Assembly: GCF_018143015.1 (NCBI RefSeq)
Contig: NC_054757.1
Span: 7,174,501 to 7,238,500 of the forward strand
Length of the DNA: 64,000 nt
Source of the DNA: Lytechinus variegatus
Lineage: Eukaryota > Echinodermata > Echinoidea > Temnopleuroida > Toxopneustidae
Direction: 5' to 3'
Under the pieces are notes generated by a model. It was not told the DNA's origin and did no database searches. It was given only the letters and a program-made list of their open reading frames with translations. The position numbers and the translations under genes are program-made. Shown piece after piece: positions 22,130 through 34,184 of this stretch (position 1 is its first letter; each line of letters begins with the position of its first letter).

Positions 22130-25100
22130 ATGGCGGTGAGCAAAAGCGCAAACACATATAATCGACTGAATTGGGAAGAAGCTGTAAGTATTTTACGAAT
22201 TAATTTTATCTTATTTGTGTCTTTATTTGAATCTTCGTTATTCCCTCAAGAATTTCACCAACATTCTGTTTGATTTCATGTAAGATTTACAAAGATCCGT
22301 GCTATTTTGCAATCTCATGTTGCGGAGTAAATTTTGGTTGTATTGTCCCACCTGTTGGTATTCGTGTATTGGTGTGTGTGATGACGAGAAAAGAAGAAAA
22401 AAGGTGGACGTGTGTAACTCATTGAAGCTAATTGACAGAAATGTCGGTGCGAAAGCCTAATTTTTGTTTGAATGTAACCATGAATATGGATGGAATATGA
22501 ATGTCAACTGTGTGATAGGAATCTCATTGTCAGCTGAGCTTGCTCAATCAGTACACAACGGCAAATTGTCCATAGACTGTGTACAACGGATAGATTGTCT
22601 CCGCACAGCGATTCTAAGACCGCTGATTGGTCAATCGCGCAGATCACGTCATGATCACGTGGTCCGAAAAATAATTCCTTCGGACTGCGTGCGGAAGTAT
22701 CGATAGCGATAACGATATCCGGTCACGATGTGTACGCGGTAAATGGTCTTGGTTCGTGATCGGATCGCTCCGGTATCCATCAAAAATTATCGAAACTGCA
22801 ATTTCATGCATATTCACGCGACGCTCTGAAACCCGGAAGCCAATTGACTTTGTGCACGTTGCGATAGACTCTACAAATTCCAACGAACACGATGACATAT
22901 AGACGCTAATTTGTAAGATTTTGACGGAAAAGCAAAAAGTAATCGAAATTCTCTTACCTGTGCGGTATCGGTGAGAAAATAGATCCTCCGAGAATACATT
23001 TCATAATTCATATAAAATACGCGAAAGTGAAATTCTAGGTCGATTTTGGTACGAGGTGATAGAGAATTGCACACTTGTTTTGGTGGAATTCTGTGTAGGG
23101 AAATAAAAGGCTTGCACTGCGCATGCTTACTATATTTTCATTCATAAATTGGTTCTCGGCAGTGGCTGGATGACGTCATGTAATAAGCAAAAATGTACAC
23201 GACCGCTACGTTCACGCTCCGCTATCCGTTGTACACAATTTGTCGCTGTGCAGTAGTCATGTCAATAGTCAATTTTGCTTTCGCTTTCGTTTTGGCATCA
23301 ACAACATGAAATGCAGTTCAGCATGAGCAGTTAGGCCTACATGAACATGATTTAGTTTGAGATGCACAAGTCTTGAGTAGCCATTCGGCTCCTAGAGAGT
23401 AAAAATCATTCACTAATATGTGTGCCCTTTAATCGTGTGCATAGAGGAAGGGAAAAATTGCAATTTCAAGTTCAACCCCGAGATTTCTACTTTCCCATTT
23501 AAACTTAAAGTTCTAGCACTGAATTATGTAAATGCACTAGAACTTCATTTCCAACATTTAAACATTATTGATTACATATTTAAAACAGTACATATTTAAA
23601 AAACCCAGAAATTTATTTCGAGAAGATGCGATGTAATGTACTGATGAGTGATGTTGAAGTCACCATCTTGCCCTCTTTGTTAGTACATGTAGCTAAGCTA
23701 CGACACGTGTATAGAATCTCCAACATTATTTGGCTTTGCACCTGTACTGGCAAGTTACCTCAGTCTTTGTCAAGGTTATTTTCTCCCAGATTCAGAATAC
23801 ATACAGCCTGAAATTATGTTTAAACAAATTTTTATCTTTTATTCTTTTCTACATAGGATTTCCCTATTCTGTGTCAAACATGCCTTGGTGATAACCCATA
23901 CGTTCGCATGGTAAGTATACAGTTTCTGCACTTATTAAATCTTATTTCTGTAACCATATTACAATATACCAGATAGTGTCCTTTAATTACCGTCACCTGG
24001 AGAAAAATAAGAAATACTAGGTAGAAGATAGAAGAGAAAAGACTATTAGGACCGCCATCCTACTCCTTTGCCTCATTTTACTATCATCATTATGATCATC
24101 TATTTGTAAGGAAACAAAAAGCAAAGAACTAAATCAAGAAGTACATTATATTCTTAATTGTTATATATTTATTTTAGCCCAAAGAACAATGTACACATAT
24201 CATTACTGAAAAAAAGAAGAAAATATGAATATCCAATGAAAGAAATTAGCCTCCATATATATTCTTGAAACATAAACTGAGACCTGATTTTGCATCTACT
24301 TGTCAGACCAAGGAGAAGTTCGGACGAGAGTGTAAGATATGTCAGCGTCCCTTCACCATATTCCGTTGGTGCCCTGGTGCTCGGATGAGGTTCAAGAAGA
24401 CAGAAGTCTGCCAAACTTGTAGTAAGCTGAAGAACGTCTGTCAGACGTGCCTGCTTGATCTAGAGTATGGTGAGTATGGTACTAAGTAAAGCTATTACAG
24501 GCCAAGTCAGGCCAATCAGCAAGTTAGGTTTGATATAAAGTGAGAGATATTGATCGGGTATATCCGAGTAGCCTGTTCCTGTCTTGTACTGTTTTCCAGG
24601 GGAAATTTTTTTATTTCTTATAACTTTCAGAATTTCCTCTATTGTTATGCTGATTGAAATCTAGATGAATTAACGTTATTCCCTACATTGTACTCGTGTA
24701 CCATCATCTTTTTTCCATGTATTCTCTTTAGATTATTTTGGATGTTCTGTTTGTTATTCCCTTATGTAATTTGTTTGTTTGTTATATTGTAAATATTTGT
24801 GAACAGGGTCCCCTGGAAAACAGTACAAGACTACTGATGAGGCTATCCTGTATAGATAAAATGAATTGAATATATAAATAAAATTCCATCTTGATGATAA
24901 TAAATGGACCAGAGGCCATGGTATGAAAGTTAGGAAATACAGATGTAGATTACAGCATCAATAACTGGAATGCTTTACCAGAGGAAGCAGTTTCTGCCAC
25001 TAGTGTAAACGCATTTGAATCTGCAATTGAGGGGCACCGGAAATCCCATCCATTAAATTATTCACTGTACCAGAGACAACCCAACATGACAAGGGAAAAA

Positions 25101-28100
25101 TAAGCTTCCAGCTTTATGTCTCTACATCCAAGTAAATGCAAGTAAATAGTGAAATTGGTGTATCATTGAAGGTTTCATCAACATTTGATTTCAAATTTTA
25201 TTTACAAATTTCTCCCCCTGTGTACTTACGAATGAACTCAATGTTAATATTAACTCAGCTTATATATAAGGAAATTGCTAATGATTGGAAGCTTATTTTA
25301 AATATTTTTCTGAATCCATGTTGCATTATGACGTTTGACCTTGCTTTTACAAATTTATGTGATAGCGAGAGTTGAACAACAATGTAAGGACATACAAGTC
25401 AACCCCTTGCTTTATTTTTTATATCAGGTTTACCGATTCAAGTCCGTGATGCTGCCCTCAATGTCAAAGATGAAATGCCCAAGTCTGATGTCAACAAAGA
25501 GTACTACTCACAGAACATGGAAAGAGAGGTAGGAAATAACAGTCTTATTATCTTGCTTGCCTACTAGCTGCCTTGTTTTTTTTTCTTCTATGCACCTGCA
25601 AGAGGGGTGTGAGAGTTCAGATTTTTTCATTTTGATTTTCAGCTGAATTTCAGCTTATATTTGGCTTTCCTCTGTACAAAAAAATCTGTGAGCTCTTTCT
25701 ATTTCAGACTTTTTCAATACTCTTCAGCTTTTTTCAGATCTTTTTATTTGTAACCACTCACACCCCTCACCTGCATTCTGTTTGGATTTTGTTTGTAATG
25801 AAAATTGACTAGCACTCTTGCCCATTATTTGCTGTAAAAACAATTTTCTTGAAATCATGTCCGAACAAAAATATCTTAAGCCTTCTCCCAGGATTTTTAA
25901 AAAATCAATATTCTGTTTGAATTGTCCACCCAATTGTGTGAAATCTGCATTCAATGCATGAATTTTAAGCAATAATTTTATAATCAACTGTCTTGTTGAC
26001 AATTGCTGGAAAACAATCTGACCTGCCATGCAGTTCAATTTGCTGCCCTCTTCTAACAACTGTTTGTTTTTCAATCAAAAATATTCAAATGCTTCTGTTA
26101 TAAGCATTCTTCACTGTATACGGTGAGTATCTGTAGAGCTTTGTTTGTGGAAAGTGGATGAGTTGACAGAAAAGAAATGATTATGAAATGAGAGCGAAGT
26201 TGGTTCAGTAGGTAAAGCGTCTGCCTGTCGAACCAAAGGTTTTGGGTTCGAATTCACCCCGGGTGGATGACTGAAGCTAGTGCATTGTGTGTAAACGTCT
26301 CTCCCCTGTTTTGATGCAGGTTATGTTACAGTGGAAAACACTCTGTCCCTCGGATAGGACGTTAAATGGAGGCCCCGTGTAGAGGAGAATCACCACCTTT
26401 GCACGTTAAGAACCCACTGCACTATTCGAATATGAGTAGGGGGAAATCCTGGTGTAGTGGTCCACCTGCATTCCCCCAACCAGGAGGAGAGACCTGCGGG
26501 TCGCAGTTCTGTGTGCGCGCCCTTGTAGGCGACCCAGATTGGCTGGCTCCTCCAATGCGCCTTTGAATGTGTTTGACAGATATATGGCGCTTGACAAATG
26601 CTGTGCATCATCATCATCATCATCATGATTACTTGACTTTTATTATTATTTCACAGTTGGCCAATGTGGAGGGTAACCAGCCACTGGGTGCAGTAGGGAA
26701 GGCCCAAGCCCCTAGCGATCTCCTTCTCAAGTTGGCTCGGACCACACCCTACTACAAGAGGAACAGGCCTCATATATGTTCTTTCTGGGTCAAGGGAGAG
26801 TGTAAGAGAGGAGAAGAGTGCCCATACAGGTAAGATGAATGTTTCTGTTTCTGTTTATGGTTACTCCCGTAGGAACTCGGCAGGAGAGCATTTTTTGCTG
26901 GTAATAGCCAAGCTGGTATATAACCAATTACCTAGGAAATAATTTTACGTCTAGGTTAATCAGTCACAGTGGCTGACGTTATAGACGACAGATATTACTC
27001 TCGGGCTTTTTTATCAAAGTGGAGGCAATGGCAGAGTGAGGATTCAAACTCACAACCTTGCGATCATGAGTCCAATGCTCTAACCACTGGACCACACAAC
27101 CCGTAAGATGAATGTTTAGTTTAGAAGTTGGTTCAGTCTAGTTGCAAGTCTACTATTGTGGTTTTACCCTTTACAATCTGCAACATTGGATAAGATTTAA
27201 TGTTACAGTGAATGGGGAATTTCCGGGCTCCTTTTCTTAATTTCCAGGGGGGTGTTTCACAAAGACTTAAGTATGACTTAAGTTGCCCTTAAATGCCGAC
27301 GCTTACATGATATACAATGCGCGATCTTATTGATAGATACGCAGTAGTGCGCGTCCTCATGGCACGATCTGACCAATGCGGTCAAGCCTTTCATACCGTA
27401 CGCAACTCGGCATTTAAGTGCGACTCTAAGTCATACTTAAATCTTTGTGAAACACCCCCCAGGACTGTTTTGAGAATTTTGGGGGTGAAATCGCCCTGAG
27501 CCCCGTGTGTCTTTTTTTTTTCCTCTGGAAGTTTTATTACAAGTGTTTTATGCTTGATAGATGAGTGAAACAAATCTCTTTTATATGTAGATTTATGTTG
27601 TTGGGATTGGGCATGAAACATTTTTATCATGATCACATGGATAGTGGCTGTGATCAGGAGGTGGGGGTGAGGGGCAATGATTGTCCCCCAATCTGCAACA
27701 CCTCTGAAATACCCCGTCCTTTTTGTGTTAGATTGTAGGGTTTAAGATGGTAACCCAGGGGAGGATTATTGTTATCCCCTCCCCCCCTATACTCATATCA
27801 ACTTTTAATCCCAATGCTAGTCAACAAGAAATTTATCACAGAAAGACGAACAAGTTGTTGATAAGTTAATAATGTCAGCCCTTACCTTGGCTCAATTTTT
27901 TAGTACTGTAAAAAGGAGACCATTCTTAAATTTAATCCCATGTTTCATTATTTAGTACATCCTTTTCATTTATCCTATACATTTCTTCCTTCAATATTTC
28001 TATATTTGTGTATCCTAGGCACGAGAAGCCTACAGACCCAGATGACCCCCTGGCCGATCAGAACATCAAGGATCGTTTCTACGGAGTGGATGATCCCGTA

Positions 28101-29982
28101 GCCGATAAGCTGATGAGACGAGCAGCGGCCATGCCCAAGCTAGAGTCCCCTGAAGATCGGATGATCACTACGCTCTATGTCGGTGGACTTGGAGACAAGG
28201 TCACAGAGGAAGATCTCAAGTGAGTGTTGCAAAATTCTTTAAGATTATCAACATTTGTATGTCCGATTCCCACATTTCCCCCAATTTTGCTTCCCTTCAT
28301 GAACTGTTCAAGCCATAACTTGAAAGCATTACCAATTTTTATGAACTAGATAACAGAGAGAGATCATTTCTGTATGGTACCTCATAAAGGGGGTCACATA
28401 TACCTACATTAAGGATTGTCCTATCATTAATCTCATCTTCCTGAAGTAACAACTTTAAAATCAAGAAAAGAAATTGAGATAGATTGGAAAGCGAACAGGT
28501 ATTACATGCATGCTAGTGAGCTGCTTTCAGAGATATTATGTATATTGTGATGACAGCCAGCATCTATTAATTCTCCATCAAGGAAGTTAATAATAGCTGG
28601 ATTTATAAAGCGCCTTTTGACAGAGGATACAAATCACTGCTATTATCACCCCGGCTTTAGCTCAAGCTACAATCAATGCAAGGAATTACTCCTGCTGGAT
28701 TTCCACTAGTCTCACCTGGGTCGAGTGCAGCACAGTGTGGATAAATTTCTTTGCTGAAGGAAAACACGCCATGGCTACAATACGAACCCACGACCCTCTG
28801 TTTCAAAGGCAATAGTCAGAACCACTAGACCACGACGCACCCACAACTTGGAAGTATGTTTACGAAACCAGGTGCCATTCTTTTACTCTTTGACTTTGCT
28901 CAGCAGCTTTGTATTTTTTTTACATTTTAATCCATTTCTGAATTCTTTGCAGGGGTCACTTCTATCAGTTTGGTGAGCTACGGAGCATCAACGTAGTCCC
29001 CAAGCAGCAGTGTGCTTTCGTCACCTTCACCAACAGGCAAGGGGCCGAGGCGGCTGCAGAGAACTCCTTCCAGAAGCTCATCATCAAAGGTCGAAGGTTA
29101 AACATCAAGTGGGGGAAGCCCCAAGCCCAGCAGGGGTCAGGGAAGAAAGATGAGGAAGGGGTGAAGGAACAGCACTATGAACCGGTTCCGGGACTGCCTG
29201 GAGGTAAGAGCTCTAAATCTCTTGAAAGTGGGTTTGATCCATGGGAAAGGTTGAACACTGTCATGGTGTCCTTTCAAGTCTTCAGCGTTAAACTTTTTCA
29301 TGTATGCATTGAGCAGATTGTAAAAAAAATTATGTGAGGGGGACGATGGGTCATTTGGAAATGGACATACACAGAGAGTTTGTTTCTTGCCATAACAAGA
29401 GCTTGTAGATCCAATAGATAGTGGAATTTTAGTAATTCAAATTATATATATATTAAACACTCAATGTTACATTATAAATGTATTCTTAACAAGGTATTAA
29501 GTTTTGTTTTCTCTCTTTTTCCCTTTGCAGTATTACCACATCCACCCCAAATGAACCAAGACCACGGCAATGCACCTTTCCCTCCCCCGATGCTCCCTCC
29601 CCCTCCAATGAACAACCCTCCCCATCCCCACCCCCAGTTCCGACCTCCTCCCGGGTACGGCATGGGTATGCCCCCACCCCCACGGTTACCCCCTCCCCCT
29701 CATCACATGCCCCCGGGCAACAGGGCACGGTTCCCCCCTCCCCCTCCAGGTGGGCCTCCCCCGAGGATGCCCAGGTTCCCTCCACCCCCTCCCTTCGGGG
29801 GCAGGAGGGATGGTCCCATGCCGCCGCACATGCGACACAGAATGCCCCTGCCCCCTCCCCCCAATGTGCCCCCACCCCCAAGGTCACAGCAGGGTAGCGC
29901 AAAGCCCCCAGCCGTACATTACCCCTCACAGGATCCGCAGAGGATGGGGACGGGTGTCGAGGAAACGTCTACAAAATCTTAG
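22130..29982 (+). CDS. RBM22: RBM22 pre-mRNA splicing factor (Cwc2-like), complete
   Basis: The protein contacts U6 snRNA in the catalytic core of the spliceosome (known for RBM22/Cwc2). Coding exons: 22130-22183, 23857-23910, 24307-24469, 25428-25528, 26657-26829, 28019-28219, 28953-29203, 29531-29982. All introns are GT-AG, all phases join, and 1449 nt give 482 aa (human about 420). The N-terminal Cys-rich region has CQTC pairs (24-90). The CCCH finger is C165-x7-C173-x5-C179-x3-H183. The RRM spans about 232-305, with LYVGGL and an RNP1-like CAFVTF. The C-terminus (about 335-465) is Pro/Met/Gly-rich, followed by the family motif [11 protein letters not shown]. The start is fixed by [18 protein letters not shown], which matches the family N-terminus. 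The extra length lies mostly in the proline-rich tail. It converges with the hnRNP H gene. The product call is near certain. Confidence 0.97.
22184..23856 (+). other. RBM22 intron 1, with a GC-richer inverted-repeat segment
   Basis: GTGTACAACGGATAG at about 22578 recurs inverted as CTATCCGTTGTACAC at about 23220, enclosing about 650 bp that is richer in CG than its surroundings. A - strand donor-like CAG|GTAAGAG lies at about 22957-22964. The segment may be a DNA-transposon relic or an internal or divergent promoter, and I cannot decide which. Confidence 0.4.
24893..25103 (+). pseudogene. LINE reverse-transcriptase C-terminal relic in RBM22 intron 3
   Basis: Frame reading through 24948-25103 gives [20 protein letters not shown] and a stop. 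This resembles the WN-LP-..-V-x-A-x-S-x-x-x-F motif found after the RT domain in CR1-, Jockey- and L2-type LINEs. An in-frame stop lies just upstream and no RT domain is present. It is a short decayed fragment, not a host exon. The preceding 24530-24890 contains an inverted pair of TACTGTTTTCCAGGGG-like blocks. Confidence 0.55.
26184..26628 (+). mobile_element. tRNA-derived SINE in RBM22 intron 4
   Basis: The head has an A box (TTGGTTCAGTAGGTAAAGCG) and a B box (GGGTTCGAATTC). The body ends ATATGGCGCTTGACAAATGC with a CAT-repeat tail at about 26607-26627. ATGATTA before the head (26177-26183) recurs just after the tail and may be the target duplication. Pol III promoter boxes appear intact. 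Confidence 0.75.
26845..27102 (-). mobile_element. tRNA-derived SINE inserted on the RBM22 intron 5 donor
   Basis: On the - strand the head contains an A box (GGTCCAGTGGTTAGAGCATT), a CTCATGA loop and a B box (GAGTTTGAATCC). The 3' end is a short CAGAAA repeat. GTAAGATGAATGTTT is duplicated exactly on both sides (26830-26844 and 27103-27117), a 15-bp target duplication. The left copy is the 5' splice site of RBM22 exon 5, so the integration target was the donor itself. Confidence 0.92.
27247..27460. mobile_element. Foldback MITE (GGGGGGTGTTTCACAAAGA termini), intron 5
   Basis: Left end GGGGGGTGTTTCACAAAGAC followed by TTAAGTATGACTTA; the right end is the inverse with very few changes, giving about 40-bp terminal inverted repeats. 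The interior also folds back (TTAAATGCCGA). It is 214 bp and non-coding. The palindrome at 59458-59521 is preceded by the same GGGGGGTGTTTCA. Confidence 0.85.
28588..28844 (-). mobile_element. tRNA-derived SINE in RBM22 intron 6
   Basis: On the - strand: head with A box (GTGGTCTAGTGGTTCTGAC) and B box (GTGGGTTCGTATT), then a body with GAGCTAAAGCCGGGGTGATAA and a terminal GGCGCTTTATAAATCC plus ATT repeat. GGAAGT occurs on both sides (28582 and 28850), a possible short target duplication. The same 3' half recurs at 41366-41473. Confidence 0.82.
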
Positions 29983-30017
29983 CATTCCCCTTCTTTTGTT
30001 GATGACGGGGGGGGGGG

Positions 30018-30155
30018 GGGGGATTTCATAAACAGTTCTGTCAGGTGAATTTCACCAAATAATTTGCTTCCAGCCAATCAGATGAGAGGGTTTTCAGTAG
30101 CTTCTTACATCTGTCCGTAAAAATTACTGACAAAACTCTTCATGAAATGCTCCCC
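30018..30155. mobile_element. Foldback element (ATTTCATRAA termini) just after RBM22 stop
   Basis: Left GGGGATTTCATAAACAGTTC and right inverse of GGGGAGCATTTCATGAAGAG, followed on both sides by a TTTTGTCAG/TTCTGTCAG motif. A G-run of about 15 precedes it. Related elements lie at 35455-35594 and 40528-40665. Confidence 0.65.
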
Positions 30156-30291
30156 AGGATCCAACCTCATCTTCAAATAATTCCTTATTATGAGAAGTAA
30201 TATAGAATAATTGTAAGGTGTCCTCAAAGTTTTTTTTAAAGCAAGATCAGGAACAATCAAATCAAAATGAAGTGTATTATTTCCTCATCAG

Positions 30292-30421
30292 GGGCCCGTG
30301 ACATAAAGTTTAGTGATTGATCATGGGGCCTCATTCCGTTATTGATTGTATTGATTATTGTGTATGATCAATCGTAAAAATCAGCCCAACGATCAGTCGC
30401 TAAGCTTTATGCTACCGGGCC
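30292..30421. mobile_element. Foldback MITE (GGGCCCGTGACATAAAG termini)
   Basis: The left arm GGGCCCGTGACATAAAGTTT is matched by the inverse of GGCCCGGTAGCATAAAGCTT, and both continue into an inverted GATTGATCAT/GACTGATCGT block. The element is 130 bp and non-coding. Confidence 0.75.
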
Positions 30422-30925
30422 ATGCTCACCGCTCACCACTTGTTTTGTCCCAAGCACATGCAGAGATTTTCATTCCATATGCAACCAAAATTTAAAAGAA
30501 ATAATGAAATTGGAGGGGATATGAAACAGACAAATCATTTGCTTGGATAATTGTGAAAGATTGATCTTTATCATGTTGTGAAACTCTACTCTGAGACTTG
30601 ATGTACATGCATTACTTCCTACTCATCGTTTGTTGACATGGGCTTTTCCATGATTAGATCACAATTAGATTCGTAGCATGACTTCTAAATACATATCGGA
30701 ATCCCAATTCTCTGTTAAAAAATGTGTGGAATATAGACCAAATACTTCCTTTTGTTTCCATAAAGGCATTAATGGAAACTTAGTATAATGAGAACTGATG
30801 AGGTGTTGCTGATATGTGAGGGATAATTATTGAATGTTCTGTGTTGCATCACTTGATATTTTATTCTGAAAAACCTAATATAAGATTCCTGTAATATTGA
30901 TTATTGTTAGGGATCTAATTACACT

Positions 30926-31220
30926 GGCCCGTATTCAAAAGTCGGTTTTAAGTTAAACTCTGGGTCTATGGATAGCCAATTGTTACATAAATCACTGACA
31001 GTAGATATATCACATTTCAGCTCATTTGGCTCTCAAATCATTCATAATTGTCTTGGAAGTATAAATAGATGATTGTCTTCACCATCGATGAATCAGGATA
31101 GAGCACAGTAAACATAAGAAACATACAACTTAATACATATTTTGACACGTTTGGCTTCCCATAATTTTAACACAGAGTTAGACCATGGTCTAAGTTAAAC
31201 CTGACTTTAGAATACGAGCC
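30926..31220. mobile_element. Foldback MITE (GGCCCGTATTC termini), copy 1
   Basis: Left GGCCCGTATTCAAAAGTCGG and right inverse of GGCTCGTATTCTAAAGTCAG, both leading into GGTTTAACTTA-like blocks. The trinucleotide ACT stands directly outside both ends. The copy at 49126-49307 has the same termini. Confidence 0.8.
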
Positions 31221-31639
31221 ACTGAGTTTTCACTGTACTTTCCTTTTTATTGTCCAATGGCATACAGGTATACATACTATATTTTTTTATGAAGGAAATG
31301 TACAGGTCAAATCCGTCACAACAATAATTTGAGATGAATGAATAGAGAAATATCAGACATATCACTGAAATTCCATTAAAAATATAAGATGTAAAGTTGA
31401 AAAATGTCACATTTCCATTTTTGCTTACCGGTATTTAAAAAGAAAGAAAACATGATATGCACATCATGGGCAGATGTAAAGAGTGAACTGATATCACACA
31501 ATTACTCTATCTTTTGTATTTTACTTGAAATTTAATCATTTGATATCACTTATACATGAAGTAAAATACATAAGAAATAGTGTTTTGAAATGAGCACATC
31601 TTTTAAAGATTTCAAATAATTCTTTTTGCATCCCATTTT

Positions 31640-31705
31640 AGTGATTGAATTTTTTCTCTATTCATTTAAATCAACATGTTGAGGTAGACTTGACCTGTAA
31701 TAATT
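31640..31705. repeat. Fragment of foldback family C
   Basis: TTTTTCTCTATT..ATTTAAATCAACAT followed by GAGGTAGACTTGACCT matches the right terminus of the element at 43795-44398. No matching left arm is present, so it is a decayed piece. Confidence 0.5.
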
Positions 31706-31777
31706 TTATTAAATTTACTCAATAATATTAACCATCGCACATTGTGGTGGTCGTATTATAGTGTACAGTAACAACAG

Positions 31778-32174
31778 CACACCTTACGACCCGACCGGTC
31801 GCCGACTGGCTTGCGACTGGGTGAGGGGAGATGTGACGTCACAGCTCTTGTCAGCTTGAACGTCGCAGACCGGTCAGAGACAAGTCGCAAGGAAAATCGG
31901 AAGGATTTGACATGTCGAATCCTTATGACTGGATCGCAAGCTTAATCCAACCCCCAGCCAATCAGACAGCAGAGTTGCATAATGCGTATTTATGATAAAC
32001 AATGAGCATACGCAGTAGTAAGCGCAATTTCTCATATGCTATGCCAAAAAGCGATGCGTGAGTCGCAGATCGGATCGCAAGGTGTGCGGTGTCGAGGCTT
32101 ATGACTGCCTTGCAATTCATCTCCTCTCATTCAGTCGCAAGCCAGTCACCGACCAGTCTGGTCGTAAGGTGTGC
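31778..32174. mobile_element. Foldback DNA transposon (GCACACCTTACGACC termini)
   Basis: Inverted arms of about 55 bp: GCACACCTTACGACCCGACC on the left and the inverse of GCACACCTTACGACCAGACT on the right. Both then read GACTGGCTTGCGACTG..GAGAGGAGATG with small differences. The interior has several further CGCAAG/CTTGCG repeats. There is no ORF of transposase size. It is CpG-richer than its flanks. Confidence 0.85.
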
Positions 32175-32233
32175 GGTGGCCTTTAGATAATTTTTCCAGA
32201 CATTCATACAATGGGATATGCCTCTATTCATTC

Positions 32234-32846
32234 TTAAAGGGATGCTCCGGGCTGAAGATACTAATATCTAAATAAATAGCATAAAATTCACAGAGCAAAA
32301 TGCTGAAGATTTCATCAAAATCAGATAAATTCAATAAAGAAGTTATTGAATTTTAAACTTTAGCAATATTTTTTTAACAGTTATATGCATGTCGTTATGA
32401 ATGTTCATTAGATGAGCTGATGATGTTACATCCCCACTTTCCCTTTTCTTATGTTATTACATGAAATATGATTGCTTTATTTTTTTTTATACATGTGTAA
32501 ATGATGTGTCTCTCTCTTATTATAAAATAATTTGCGGCAATGCATAACTAATGCACTTAATCAGTTGTCAATCCAACTGCTTTAGATCTTGGTAGAAATT
32601 TTTTTGATAAACTTTATTTCATATAATAAAATACTAAAGAACAAGTGGGGATATGACATCATCAGCCCACTTAATGAATATTCATGAAGACATGCCTAGA
32701 ACTGTTTCACCAGAATAATGCAAATATTTAAAATTCAATAACTGTTATTTGTTATCCAATTTTGATCAAATTTTCAGCATATTGCTCTGTGAATTTTATT
32801 CTATTTATTGAGATATGAATATCTTCAGCCTGGATTATCCCTTTAA
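32234..32846. mobile_element. Foldback MITE flanked by TTAA, family B copy 2
   Basis: TTAA at both ends (32234-32237 and 32843-32846). The left end is AGGGATGCTCCGGGCTGAAG and the right is its inverse with a few changes. Inverted arms of about 220 bp. It is aligned end to end with the copy at 13104-13712. Confidence 0.9.
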
Positions 32847-33529
32847 TGCCATTGTTAGTTTGTTTGGGTATTTATTATTAGTATTTCTGATATCTGACTG
32901 ATCAGTGTTAATGTAACGGCATCTTGATGGGAAAAAATTTTATTTTTACTTCTCCAAGGAGGGGTGAAGAAAATTTCATTTCTGTGATAACTATTATGCT
33001 TGGTGGGGGGGGGGGGGGTGGGAGGGTAGGTGACATAAAATTGTGGCATGTTGTATGGCTTAGTGAGTGGAGTAGGTAAGCCTAAAGTTGGGTTCCCATT
33101 CAGTTTTAATTGTATTGATAAAGATTAAATACTATTCAGATTTCGATCTGCACTCTTATTGCTGAACCACATTTCTAATATTTTCTTGTCATACACATTT
33201 TCCTTGTACATGAAATAGTGCTTAGTTTTGTTTGGAAAAAAATAGGGCTGTAAGGGATACCTCCTTCATTGGTTCATGTGCTGGTATCATTACAAACTTT
33301 ACTAAATATCCCCTGTAGTTTGCTTTTATGACTCCTTATAAAAATACAGGAAAGTCTCTTTATGAAATAAAGTTGTTAGTGTAATTTAGAACTTGTAAAT
33401 AAATGTCAGTTTTAAGACCAGTTGTACAAACCAAACAGTGTTGTGTGTATATATTTATTGGTGATTACTTGTGCTTATTCAAGACAAAATAAAGTTGCAG
33501 AGGCAATGGTGGCATAGGAGAACAGCAGG

Positions 33530-33965
33530 GGATATAATGGATAGAAGTGTGCAGAGGAAGAGACAGAAAAGAGAGGGTGATGGAGGGAAGAGAAATTTTG
33601 GCAAAAAGAAAAAAACCTAAGATAATCAGGGTAGTGCTTCATCAATATTTGCCTTCCAACAAGTTATCGGATCCGACAACCTTGCTTGATTTTGATTTGG
33701 CTTAAAAGCACTGTTCCTATGGTAACCGTTGCATAAAACAGGAACCGTTGGATAAAAGGTTTCACAAGCCCTTTCATGAAAAGCTTCTCACGGGAGAAAG
33801 AGGGGATCTGCCGAGATAGCAAGGTAGAGAGAAGAGACTGGAATGGAGAGCATAAGGTAAAGGAAAAAGAAGGGGGAGACACGGATAAGGGGAAGGAAAA
33901 AGGGAGGGAGGAGATAACAAGATGAGACAATAATTACAAGGGCAACAAGAGAGGAAAAGGGAATC
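33530..33965. repeat. Purine-rich tract
   Basis: GAGA/GGAAG-rich on the + strand, interrupted at about 33600-33770 by unique sequence. ORFs on the opposite strand here are low-complexity Ser/Pro/Leu artefacts. Confidence 0.7.
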
Positions 33966-34072
33966 ATTCTTGGTAGTCACCCATCACTTTACCTTAATCC
34001 ATCCTACACCTATAAATTGATCCATCTTGGAAAAGATTACCATACTTCATTTCACAAATCAACAAGTCACTC

Positions 34073-34094
34073 ATATATATATATATATATATGA
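34073..34094. repeat. AT dinucleotide microsatellite
   Basis: A run of about ten TA units, self-complementary, lying between the GA-rich tract to the left and the CT-rich tract to the right. Confidence 0.9.
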
Positions 34095-34184
34095 AACCAG
34101 AGACCGTAATGGTTTGACTCACATTCTTTAATATATTCCCTTCTCACCCAATAATTGTCTTCCAACCAAATTAAGTGTTGTTCA

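Larger units (their letters stand above)
29983..33500 (+). other. RBM22 downstream region and candidate 3' UTR
   Basis: No AATAAA occurs close to the stop. The first clustered candidates are AATAAA at about 33366 and 33399, with a TGTAAATA Pumilio-type motif at about 33396, and AATAAA at about 33488. If used, the 3' UTR would be about 3.4 kb and would contain five foldback elements. A shorter UTR using a variant signal is equally possible. Confidence 0.3.

Noticed and set aside
22957..23074. - strand first exon ending CAG|GTAAGAG inside RBM22 intron 1
   Set aside because: There is no partner acceptor or recognisable protein. It lies within an inverted-repeat segment that may be a transposon.
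26190..26265. tRNA gene with intact A and B boxes
   Set aside because: It is continuous with a SINE body and a CAT-repeat tail.
27040..27105. tRNA gene (CAT anticodon-like loop) on the - strand
   Set aside because: It is the head of a SINE with a 15-bp target duplication and a non-tRNA body. The acceptor stem does not pair convincingly.
29472..29929. - strand ORFs opposite the last RBM22 exon
   Set aside because: They are mirror translations of the proline-rich coding exon.
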